DNA of 9,743 nucleotides from AA29 sp041481445 (lineage in GTDB: Bacteria; Acidobacteriota; Vicinamibacteria; Fen-336), in the NCBI GenBank assembly GCA_041481445.1, contig JBGPBV010000208.1, positions 1 to 9,743 of the forward strand, read 5' to 3'. Under the pieces are notes generated by a model. The model did no database searches. It was given only the letters and a program-made list of their open reading frames with translations, and was not told the DNA's origin. The position numbers were made by a program, and so were the translations under genes. Shown one piece after another: positions 1 to 6,375 of this stretch (position 1 is the stretch's first letter; the number at the start of each line of letters is the position of its first letter).

Positions 1-2030
1 CCGCCCATGTCCGAGTCCCGCTCGTCGACGGTGGCGTTGATCGTCGCGCCGCCTTTCGACTGGCCTGGCCACCGGCCCTTGGTGCTGGCGACCACGCCGG
101 GTCGGACGCGATCGCTCACGTCGGCGACGGCCAGGAATGAGCCGCGCGCGTTGGCGACGCGCACCTCGTCGCCCGACGCAATGCCGCGCGGCGCGGCGTC
201 GTCAGGATGGATGACGAGCGTGGCCGCCCCCGACCGCCGCCGCTGGCGCGGCACGTTGGCGAAGATCGAGTTGACGAAGTAGTGATCGGCCGGCGTGACG
301 AGGGCCAGCGGGTACTCGCGGGCTAGCGTGGTGTCTCGCTGCGACGCCTCGTGCGCGGGCGTGTAGCCGGCGACCGGATCGAGCCCGGCCTGCGCCATCC
401 GATCGGAGACGAGCTCCAGCTTGCCGGACGCGGTCGGAAAGGCGGTCGCGAACGGCACGAAGGGATCGGGATACCGGAGACGCATCCAGCCGCGGGCCTT
501 CAGCTCCTCGAGGGTGATGCCGAGGAGCGACGCATGCCCGCTGCCCAGGAGCTGCCGCGCCATCGCTTCGTCGCTGTCGTACAGCTCCGGGGTGTCGAGG
601 CCCATCTTGCGCGCGAGCCGCCGGAAGATCTCCGTCGTGGCCAGGCACTCGCCCGGCGGGGGCGCGGCCGGCTCGTTCCAGGACAGGTACAGATGGCCGT
701 AGGCGATCAGCAGGTCCTGGTGCTCGATCTGCATGGTGGCCGGCAAGACGATGTCCGCGTAGCGCGCGGTGTCGGTCAGGAAGTGCTCGATCACGACGGT
801 GAACAGATCCTGGCGGGCGAGGCCGCGCCGGACCTTCGTCTGGTGCGGGACGCTGGCCGCGGGGTTGGCCGCGTACACGAACAGGGCCTGGACGGGTGGG
901 TTGCCTGTCTCGAGCAGCCCCTCGCCCAGTCGCGTCATGCTCAACGCGCGCGCCGGCCGGGGCCGGAGGTCGTCGCGCCACAGCGCGGCCCAGTCCAGGC
1001 CGAAGAAGCCGCGCGTGTCGTAGCAGACGCCGCCGCCCGGATGCCTCCAGTCGCCGGTGACGCCGGGAATGCACGTGATCGTCCGCACCGCCATGCCGCC
1101 GCCGCCGTGGCGTTGAATGCCGATGCCGATGCGAATGCCGGTGGGACGGGTCTCGGCCAGTCGCTGGCCGAGAAGGACGATGGACTCGGCCGGAAGCCCG
1201 GTGATGGCGGCGACGCGCGAGGGGGGAAACTCGAGGATGCGCCGGCGAAACGCCTCCCAGCCGACGGTGTGCCTCTCGATGAACTCCCGGTCCTCCCTGC
1301 CTTCGGCCAGCACGACGTGGAGCAGGCCGAGGGCCAGCGCGGCGTCCGTGCCCGGTATCGGCGCCAGGTGCCAGTCGCTCTGCGCCGCGGTCCGGGTCCG
1401 AATGGGATCGATGGCGACGACGAGCGCGCCGCTGCGCCGCGCCTCCAGGATCGGCCGCCACAGGTGGGGATGCGTCGACAGCACGTTCGCGCCCCAGATC
1501 ACGACGAGCTTCGAGAGCCGGAGCGTCTCCGGATCCATTCCGACGCGGTTGTCGCCCAGCGTGTAGCCGGTGCCGAACCCGCCCGCGATCGTGCAGATCG
1601 TCACCACGTGACGCGACGTGCCCAGCACGTTCCACAGCCGGCGCCCGGCGCCGTAGATGCCCTGGATCAGCCCCATGCTGCCGGTGCCCACGAAGGGCCA
1701 GATCGCCTCGGGGCCGTGCCTCGCGATCACGTCGCCGAGTCGCGCCGCGATCCTCTCGAGCGCCTCGTCCCACGAGATGCGCGTGAACTCGCCGCTCCCC
1801 TTCGGCCCGACGCGGCGCAGGGGATGGAGCAGGCGGCCGGGCGATCGCGCGTACGCCAGGTAGTCCTCGACCTTGTTGCACAGCGACCCGCGCGTGTAGG
1901 GGTGGTCGGGATCGCCGCGAAGGGCGACCGGCCGGCCTCCCTTGACGGTCACGATCCAACTGCACGTGTCGGGGCAATCCAACGCGCAGGCGCCCCGGAC
2001 CTGACGGTCGCCCGGTTGGAGCTCCGCCAT
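1..2030 (-). CDS. Molybdopterin-dependent oxidoreductase (bis-MGD family, COG0243-like), C-terminus cut by window edge
   Basis: This is an uninterrupted minus-strand reading frame of 676 residues that is still open at the left edge. The N-terminus carries a 4Fe-4S motif: Cys15, Cys19, Cys23 (Cx3Cx3C) and Cys51 in GSLCNK. The molybdopterin domain follows from about residue 60 to 480. Cys146 (TICTIAGG) lies where formate dehydrogenases have Sec/Cys and NapA has its Mo-ligand Cys, so I infer it is the Mo ligand. The segment WGANVLSTHPHLW is a typical cofactor-binding stretch. The molydopterin-binding beta-barrel domain starts near residue 570, and the last residues (TINATVDERDSDMGG) suggest only about 15-30 residues are missing. 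No Tat signal is visible, so the enzyme is probably cytosolic. The start ATG shares its A with the stop of the upstream secreted-protein gene (TGATG) and has no Shine-Dalgarno of its own, which points to translational coupling. The substrate cannot be assigned. No separate electron-transfer subunit gene lies upstream, and the downstream side is out of view. Confidence 0.93.
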   Translation of the reverse strand, partial: MAELQPGDRQVRGACALDCPDTCSWIVTVKGGRPVALRGDPDHPYTRGSLCNKVEDYLAYARSPGRLLHPLRRVGPKGSGEFTRISWDEALERIAARLGDVIARHGPEAIWPFVGTGSMGLIQGIYGAGRRLWNVLGTSRHVVTICTIAGGFGTGYTLGDNRVGMDPETLRLSKLVVIWGANVLSTHPHLWRPILEARRSGALVVAIDPIRTRTAAQSDWHLAPIPGTDAALALGLLHVVLAEGREDREFIERHTVGWEAFRRRILEFPPSRVAAITGLPAESIVLLGQRLAETRPTGIRIGIGIQRHGGGGMAVRTITCIPGVTGDWRHPGGGVCYDTRGFFGLDWAALWRDDLRPRPARALSMTRLGEGLLETGNPPVQALFVYAANPAASVPHQTKVRRGLARQDLFTVVIEHFLTDTARYADIVLPATMQIEHQDLLIAYGHLYLSWNEPAAPPPGECLATTEIFRRLARKMGLDTPELYDSDEAMARQLLGSGHASLLGITLEELKARGWMRLRYPDPFVPFATAFPTASGKLELVSDRMAQAGLDPVAGYTPAHEASQRDTTLAREYPLALVTPADHYFVNSIFANVPRQRRRSGAATLVIHPDDAAPRGIASGDEVRVANARGSFLAVADVSDRVRPGVVASTKGRWPGQSKGGATINATVDERDSDMG

Positions 2031-2755
2031 CAGTTGGGCGCCGGCGACGCGAGGCCGTAGCTCATCGTCGGCCGCAGGTTCAGGATCTCGACGGTCGTCC
2101 TCGCGATCAAGGCGTGGGCCTTGTCCGGGAGCGCTTGCTCGCTCATGCCCTCCAGAATCGCGGACAGGCTGGGCCGCGGACGCAGTCGGACATAGCGCGG
2201 GACCGTTCCACCCGCCACCATCCGATACCAGAGCGTCTCGCCCTGCAGGGTGGACTGGCCAGCGCTGAGGGCCGCTTCGAAATTCTTTTCCGCTCCCGGG
2301 CTCAGGTCCACGGTCGTCAGCTCGAGCCGAGCGGTCGGTTGCGGCTCACCCGTGCCACGCGAGAGCCCCGGCAGGTACTCGTAGAGCGCGTTCCCCACGA
2401 ACTGAGCGTGGGGCGTGACGTTGGAGACGTTGTCCCGCTCGTCCTCCGCCGGGGGCACCGGGCTGTCCAGGCTGGCCGCCGAGTGCCCGAACGTGGCGTA
2501 GACGAACCACCGCTGTCGATCCCCGGCCCAGATGCTCCAACCGTACCAGGTCCAGGTGTCCTTGGCCTGCCGGTGGAACTCGAGGTGCCGGATGTACCCG
2601 GCTTCGAAGTCGACGGTGTCACCGTCGTGCGGACGCAGGACCGCGATGCGCGCGTACGGACCGCGCCCGGTTTGAGCGCCCGTTTGGGCGCTGGCTTGGA
2701 CGGCGAGAAGCGTGGGCAGCACCGTGACGACGATCCCAAGCGACCGGTGCTTCAT
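2030..2755 (-). CDS. Secreted protein of unknown function, probable duplicated dimeric alpha-beta barrel (NIPSNAP/Dabb-like) fold
   Basis: The protein has 241 residues. The start at 2755 is preferred because it begins a clear Sec signal peptide (MKHRS followed by a hydrophobic run to LLAVQASA, likely cut before Gln24) and has AGGA 8 bases upstream. In-frame starts at 2764 and 2809 would bury the signal. The mature protein seems to hold two similar halves. Residues about 34-95 (ARIAVLRPHDGDTVDFEAG, then a Trp/Tyr-rich DTWTWYGWSIWAGDRQRWF) resemble residues about 142-200 (RLELTTVDLSPGAEKNFEAA, then LWYRMVAGGTVPRYV). Each half reads strand, 'PG..xxFEAa' helix, W/Y strand, which is the pattern of ferredoxin-like dimeric barrels. 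The fold call is inference from this pattern, and I know of no assigned function. The gene is the first of a two-gene unit with the molybdoenzyme and is divergent from the GlxA-type regulator. Confidence 0.85.
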   Translation of the reverse strand: MKHRSLGIVVTVLPTLLAVQASAQTGAQTGRGPYARIAVLRPHDGDTVDFEAGYIRHLEFHRQAKDTWTWYGWSIWAGDRQRWFVYATFGHSAASLDSPVPPAEDERDNVSNVTPHAQFVGNALYEYLPGLSRGTGEPQPTARLELTTVDLSPGAEKNFEAALSAGQSTLQGETLWYRMVAGGTVPRYVRLRPRPSLSAILEGMSEQALPDKAHALIARTTVEILNLRPTMSYGLASPAPN

Positions 2756-2763
2756 GACCGGCA

Positions 2764-2767
2764 TCCT
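2764..2767 (-). promoter_or_regulatory. Ribosome binding site that sets the secreted-protein start
   Basis: AGGA on the minus strand lies 8 bases before the ATG at 2755. It supports this start over the in-frame ATG at 2764, which overlaps it, and over the longer start at 2809. Confidence 0.6.
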
Positions 2768-2782
2768 ATCGAGGACGACACG

Positions 2783-2814
2783 GCGATTTCCGACACAGAT
2801 CCGTCGCAATCCGC
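2783..2814. promoter_or_regulatory. Imperfect dyad in the divergent intergenic region, candidate operator
   Basis: The 116 bases between the divergent starts at 2755 and 2872 contain arms 2783-2794 (GCGATTTCCGAC) and 2803-2814 (GTCGCAATCCGC). The arms pair at 9 of 12 positions across an 8-base spacer. The hexamer CGACAC also occurs twice, at 2776-2781 and 2791-2796, 15 bases apart. No convincing -35/-10 pair was found in either direction. Assigning this as the binding site of the adjacent AraC-type regulator rests on position alone. Confidence 0.3.
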
Positions 2815-2871
2815 CATCGCGCTCGCTAAGGCTTGCGAAACGCCCGGCGCCGCGCGAGAGTGCGGGGACGC

Positions 2872-3870
2872 ATGGCCCCCGCGTCCAAGAAACCTCCCTC
2901 GAGCCGCCGGATCGTGGTCGTCGTCGTGCCCCCGGTCGACGAGCTCGACCTGGTCGGCCCTCTCCAGGTGTTCAACTCGGTCAATCGCCTCGCCGGCCGC
3001 GCGATCTATACGATCGAGGTCGTCACCACCGCGAAAGGGCTGACCGTCGAGGGCGAGGGCGGCGTACTGACCTTCATCGCCCGACACCACTTCAAGAAGG
3101 TCGAAGGCGCGTGCGACTCCGTGCTCCTCGTCTGCGGACTGGGCAACCGATCGGTGCGGGACGCGGGGCTGTCTCTCTGGTTGAAGAAGATGGCGGTCGA
3201 GGTGCGGCGGCTCGGTGCCGTGTGCGTCGGCTCCTTCCTGCTCGCGGAGGCCGGGCTGCTGGATGGGCGCCGAGCGACCACCCACTGGAAGTTCGGCCGC
3301 GAGCTGGCGGCGCGATATCCCGGCGTGCGCGTCGAGCACGACCCGCTCTGGGTCAAGGACGGCAGCATCTACACGTCGGCCGGCATCTCCGCGGGCATCG
3401 ATCTGGCACTCGCCTGGGTGGAGGAGGATTGCGGCGCCGGTCTTGCCCACGAGGCCGCCCGTGAGCTGGTGCTGTTCCTGCGTCGCCCGGGGGGTCAGCC
3501 GCAATTGAGCATCTCCCTCGCCTCCCAGGCCTCCGAGATGACACAGGTCCGTGAGCTGCAGATCTGGATCGCCGAGCACCTCGACACGCGAATGTCGGTG
3601 CAGGACCTTGCGGACCGGATGGCGATGAGCGTGCGGAACTTCGAGCGCGTGTTCACTCGGGAGGTCGGCACGACGCCGTCCCAGTACGTGCTCCAGGTGC
3701 GCGTGGAGGCGGCGCGCCGCCAGCTCGAGCGCACGGACCGGGGCCTCAAGCAGGTGGCCTCGGCAGCGGGGTTCGGCAGCGCCGACGTGATGAGGCGCGC
3801 GTTCGTCCGCCTGCTCGGGATCACTCCGCGCCGCTATCGCGAGCTCGCCGAGCATTCCGTCCGCGACTGA
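2872..3870 (+). CDS. GlxA-family transcriptional regulator (DJ-1/PfpI domain plus AraC-type HTH)
   Basis: The protein has 332 residues, the normal length for the family. Residues about 12-190 form a DJ-1/PfpI-like amidotransferase domain: a beta strand RIVVVVVPP, then DELDLVGPLQVFN, and the nucleophile-elbow region AVCVGSFLLAEAGLLDGRR with Cys118 and nearby His138 (ATTHW). Residues about 222-325 form an AraC/HTH_18 DNA-binding domain with two helix-turn-helix motifs (SVQDLADRMAMSVRNFERVF and LKQVASAAGFGSADVMRRAF) and the usual ending GITPRRYRE. In this family the N-terminal domain is thought to sense a metabolite. The ATG at 2872 is chosen because the domain starts shortly after it; a TTG at 2833 would add 13 Arg-rich residues. 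Its Shine-Dalgarno is poor (GGGGA only 3 bases away, GAGAG 11 bases away). It faces away from the secreted-protein/molybdoenzyme pair, the usual layout for a local regulator, and is followed after 7 bases by the pseudouridine synthase gene. Confidence 0.93.
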   Translation: MAPASKKPPSSRRIVVVVVPPVDELDLVGPLQVFNSVNRLAGRAIYTIEVVTTAKGLTVEGEGGVLTFIARHHFKKVEGACDSVLLVCGLGNRSVRDAGLSLWLKKMAVEVRRLGAVCVGSFLLAEAGLLDGRRATTHWKFGRELAARYPGVRVEHDPLWVKDGSIYTSAGISAGIDLALAWVEEDCGAGLAHEAARELVLFLRRPGGQPQLSISLASQASEMTQVRELQIWIAEHLDTRMSVQDLADRMAMSVRNFERVFTREVGTTPSQYVLQVRVEAARRQLERTDRGLKQVASAAGFGSADVMRRAFVRLLGITPRRYRELAEHSVRD

Positions 3871-3877
3871 CAGCCGG

Positions 3878-4780
3878 ATGTCGGATGTGTCGAACGAGGG
3901 CTTCGCGTACCGGGCGGTGGTTCCGGCGGAGGCCGCCGGGCGCAGCCTGCTGCTGCACCTGGCGCTCCGCTATACCCATTCGAGCCGCGAGGAATGGAAG
4001 GCGAGGGTCACGGCCGGAGAGGTCACGCTGGACGGCGTCCCCGCCGGTCCCGAGGACCGCCTGCGCCCCGGGCAGTCCCTGGTGTGGCATCGACCGCCAT
4101 GGCCGGAGCCCATCGTCCCCCTCGCGTTCGCGGTGCTCCATCGCGATGCCGACCTGCTCGCGGTGGCCAAGCCGCGGGGCCTGCCCACGGTGCCCAGCGG
4201 CGGCTTCCTGAAACACACCCTGCTGCACCTGGTGCGCGCGTTCGCGCCCGGGGCGACGCCGATGCACCGCCTGGGGCGCGGCACCTCGGGGATCGTGCTC
4301 TTCGCCCTGAGCCACGCGGCCCGCCGCGCGCTCGCCCGCGACTTCCGGGAAGGCCGGATCGAGAAGACCTACCGCGCGCTCGTCACCGGGAGCCCCCACG
4401 AGGACGCCTTCTCCGTGGACGCCTCGATCGGCCGCGTGCCGCATCCGCGGCTCGGCCACGTCCACGCCGCGGTGTCGCCGGGCCGGCGCTCCGTCTCCCA
4501 CGTGCGCGTGCTGTCCCGCCAGGCGGAGTCGAGCCTCGTGGAAGTGGAGATCCCCACCGGGCGGCCCCACCAGATCCGCATCCACATGGCCGCCGCCGGG
4601 CATCCCCTCGTGGGGGATCCGCTGTACGGCCTCGGTGGCCTTCCGGTGGCCGATCCTGGGCTGCCCGGCGACGCCGGCTACTGGCTGCACGCCCATCGCC
4701 AGCGCTTCGCGCACCCCGTCACGAGGGCGCCGACGACCGTCGAGTGTCTTCCTCCTCCCCCGCTGCGCGAGGCGCGCTGA
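3878..4780 (+). CDS. RluA-family RNA pseudouridine synthase homologue lacking the catalytic Asp
   Basis: The protein has 300 residues. Residues about 22-72 look like an S4-type RNA-binding domain (TAGEVTLDGVPAGPEDRLRPG). The RluA catalytic fold follows from about residue 85: LLAVAKPRGLPTVPSGG, then HRLGRGTSGIVLFA (130-143), EKTYRALVTG, and the C-terminal PTGRPHQIRIHMAAAGHPLVGDPLYG, which is highly typical. Family members normally read HRLDxxTSG, where the Asp makes the catalytic attack. Here residue 133 is Gly, encoded by GGG at 4274-4276, and at least two base changes separate it from an Asp codon. All other motifs are intact. From memory, HRLGRGTSG-type variants also exist in some plant and cyanobacterial homologues, so this may be a distinct subfamily and not decay. 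The target RNA is unknown. The start ATG is 7 bases after the regulator's stop, with a weak Shine-Dalgarno, so the two are probably cotranscribed. Confidence 0.9.
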   Translation: MSDVSNEGFAYRAVVPAEAAGRSLLLHLALRYTHSSREEWKARVTAGEVTLDGVPAGPEDRLRPGQSLVWHRPPWPEPIVPLAFAVLHRDADLLAVAKPRGLPTVPSGGFLKHTLLHLVRAFAPGATPMHRLGRGTSGIVLFALSHAARRALARDFREGRIEKTYRALVTGSPHEDAFSVDASIGRVPHPRLGHVHAAVSPGRRSVSHVRVLSRQAESSLVEVEIPTGRPHQIRIHMAAAGHPLVGDPLYGLGGLPVADPGLPGDAGYWLHAHRQRFAHPVTRAPTTVECLPPPPLREAR

Positions 4781-4810
4781 CGAGGCCTCGTCCCGCGTCG
4801 TGCCCGTACT

Positions 4811-4814
4811 AGGA
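4811..4814 (+). promoter_or_regulatory. Ribosome binding site supporting a GTG start of the symporter
   Basis: AGGA lies 7 bases before the GTG at 4822. It supports the non-ATG start, which is followed directly by the expected N-terminal helix. Confidence 0.6.
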
Positions 4815-4821
4815 TCCGCTC

Positions 4822-6375
4822 GTGACCTCGATCCACCTCGCGGACTGGGCCGTCATCGCCGTCTACTTCGCCGGCATGGCGTGGATCGCCTGGGTCGTCC
4901 GCCGGCGGGCCAGGACGACCGAGGGGTACTTCGTGGGCGGGCGCTCCATGCCCGGGTGGGCGGTCGGGTTCTCGATCGCGGGCACCGCGATCAGCTCGAT
5001 CACGTTCATGGCCCTGCCCGCCGACGCCTTCAAGACGGCCTGGCTGCGCATGCTCCCGAACTTCGTGCTCCCGCTGGGCGTGCTGGCCGGCTCGCTCTTC
5101 TTCCTCCGCTTCTACCGTGACGGCCGGACCACCACCGCCTTCGAGTTCCTGGAGAAGCGCTTCGGGCCCTCGACCCGGCTCTACGCGGCCTTCGCCTTCG
5201 TGGTCGGCCAGGTCCTGCGCATCAGCATGATCCTGTTCCTGCTGGGGCAGCTCACCCGCGAGCTGACCGGCCTCTCGCCCGTGGCCAGCATCATGGTCGC
5301 GGGCCTGTTCGTCGGCGGCTACACCGCGGCGGGAGGAATCGAGGCGGTGGTCTGGACGGACGTCGCGGAGACGGTGATCCTGACCCTGGGCGGCGCGGCC
5401 TGTCTCGCGATCGTCATCGCGAAGGTGCCGGGCGGACTGCCGGAGATCCTGACCACGGCCTGGGCCCACGGCAAGCTGTCCTTCTCCGACCTCGGTTCCG
5501 ACGGGGCGCTGCACCCGACCACCCTGGGCCTCACGCTCACGGAGAAGAGCATCAGCATGATGCTGCTCGTGGGGCTCGGCCACTGGCTGACGGAGTACGC
5601 GTGCAACCAGAACATGGTCCAGAAGTATTGCGCGTCGGCGAGCACACGCGAGGCGCGCCGGGCGCTCTGGATCGGGTGCTGGTGGATGCTGCCGCTCTGG
5701 ATCGGGTTCCAGCTCCTGGGCACCGCGCTCTGGGTCTTCTACCAGCGGTTCCCGACCCCGACATCGACCGGGATCCTCGCCGGCACGGTGACCGCGGAGC
5801 GCATCGTGCCGCACTTCGTGGTGACCCAGCTCCCGGTGGGACTCGCGGGCCTCGTGGTGGCCGGCGTGCTGGCGGCGGCGATGTCCACGCTGGACTCGGC
5901 CCTCAACGCGATCGCCACGGTGGGGGTCGTCGACGTGTACCGCCGCCACATCGTACGGAACCGCGATGACCGGCACTACCTGCGTGCGGCCAGGACCCTG
6001 TCCTGGCTCGCCACTGCCGCGATGATCGCCGGCGCGATGCTGCTCCTGGAAGCGCGGACGAAGACGCTCGAGGACGCCGCCATCCGGCTCATCGCGCTGA
6101 CCTCGGGGGGACTGCTGGGACTCTACCTCCTCGGCTTCCTGACCCGTCGCGGCGACGGGAGGAGCGCGGCGCTGGCCATCGCCGCCACGCTGACGCTCTC
6201 GCTGTACCGCGCCCTGTCTTCGGCGCCATGGTTCCCCGCCGGGCTGCGCATCGCGGCCCTCGACGCCGTGGACGGCTACTACACGGCGCTGCTCGCACAC
6301 GCCGTGATGTTCGGAGTGGGCTGGCTGGCGGGGGTGGCGCTGCCGCGGAAGCGCGAGCCTCTCCCCTCAGCCTGA
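4822..6375 (+). CDS. Sodium:solute symporter (SSS/SLC5 family), substrate unknown
   Basis: The protein has 517 residues with about 13 hydrophobic segments, the usual size and layout for the SSS family, in the cytoplasmic membrane. The N-terminus (WAVIAVYFAGMAWIAWVV, then RTTEGYFVGGRSMPGWAVGFSIAGTAISSITFMALP) matches the conserved start of these LeuT-fold transporters. The segment AAAMSTLDSALNAIA (351-365) aligns with the helix that carries the Na2-site Ser/Ser pair of Vibrio SGLT; here the pair is Ser355/Thr356. The segments GGYTAAGGIEAVVWTDVAE and WLTEYACNQNMVQKYCAS are also family hallmarks. The substrate could be a sugar, an acidic sugar, a carboxylate or an amino acid, and the sequence does not decide. 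The start is GTG with AGGA 7 bases upstream, 41 bases after the pseudouridine synthase. The 3' end overlaps the end of the convergent cytidylyltransferase gene by 9 bases. Confidence 0.93.
   Translation: MTSIHLADWAVIAVYFAGMAWIAWVVRRRARTTEGYFVGGRSMPGWAVGFSIAGTAISSITFMALPADAFKTAWLRMLPNFVLPLGVLAGSLFFLRFYRDGRTTTAFEFLEKRFGPSTRLYAAFAFVVGQVLRISMILFLLGQLTRELTGLSPVASIMVAGLFVGGYTAAGGIEAVVWTDVAETVILTLGGAACLAIVIAKVPGGLPEILTTAWAHGKLSFSDLGSDGALHPTTLGLTLTEKSISMMLLVGLGHWLTEYACNQNMVQKYCASASTREARRALWIGCWWMLPLWIGFQLLGTALWVFYQRFPTPTSTGILAGTVTAERIVPHFVVTQLPVGLAGLVVAGVLAAAMSTLDSALNAIATVGVVDVYRRHIVRNRDDRHYLRAARTLSWLATAAMIAGAMLLLEARTKTLEDAAIRLIALTSGGLLGLYLLGFLTRRGDGRSAALAIAATLTLSLYRALSSAPWFPAGLRIAALDAVDGYYTALLAHAVMFGVGWLAGVALPRKREPLPSA

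Noticed and set aside
202..2060. Two very long open frames, on the minus strand (202-1977) and the plus strand (351-2060)
   Set aside because: They are Arg/Pro/Ala/Gly-rich frames without recognisable motifs, lying over the molybdoenzyme gene, whose own frame has clear Fe-S and cofactor motifs. Such shadows are expected in GC-rich DNA.
2114..3043. Plus-strand open frame of 309 codons across the divergent region
   Set aside because: It overlaps the secreted-protein gene, the intergenic dyad and the start of the regulator, has biased composition and shows no domain. Both genes it covers have strong support.
2752..3855. Minus-strand open frame of 367 codons opposite the regulator
   Set aside because: The plus strand carries clear DJ-1 and AraC domains; this frame has no motif and is His/Arg/Ala-rich by reverse complement.
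4781..4790. Perfect 10-base palindrome CGAGGCCTCG right after the pseudouridine synthase stop
   Set aside because: It has no loop and no T-tract, and palindromes of this size are common in GC-rich DNA, so it is not a credible terminator.
4678..6300. Minus-strand open frame of 540 codons opposite the symporter
   Set aside because: It is rich in Glu/Arg/Gly/Gln with no family signature, as expected from the antisense of a membrane protein gene. The symporter frame is unambiguous.
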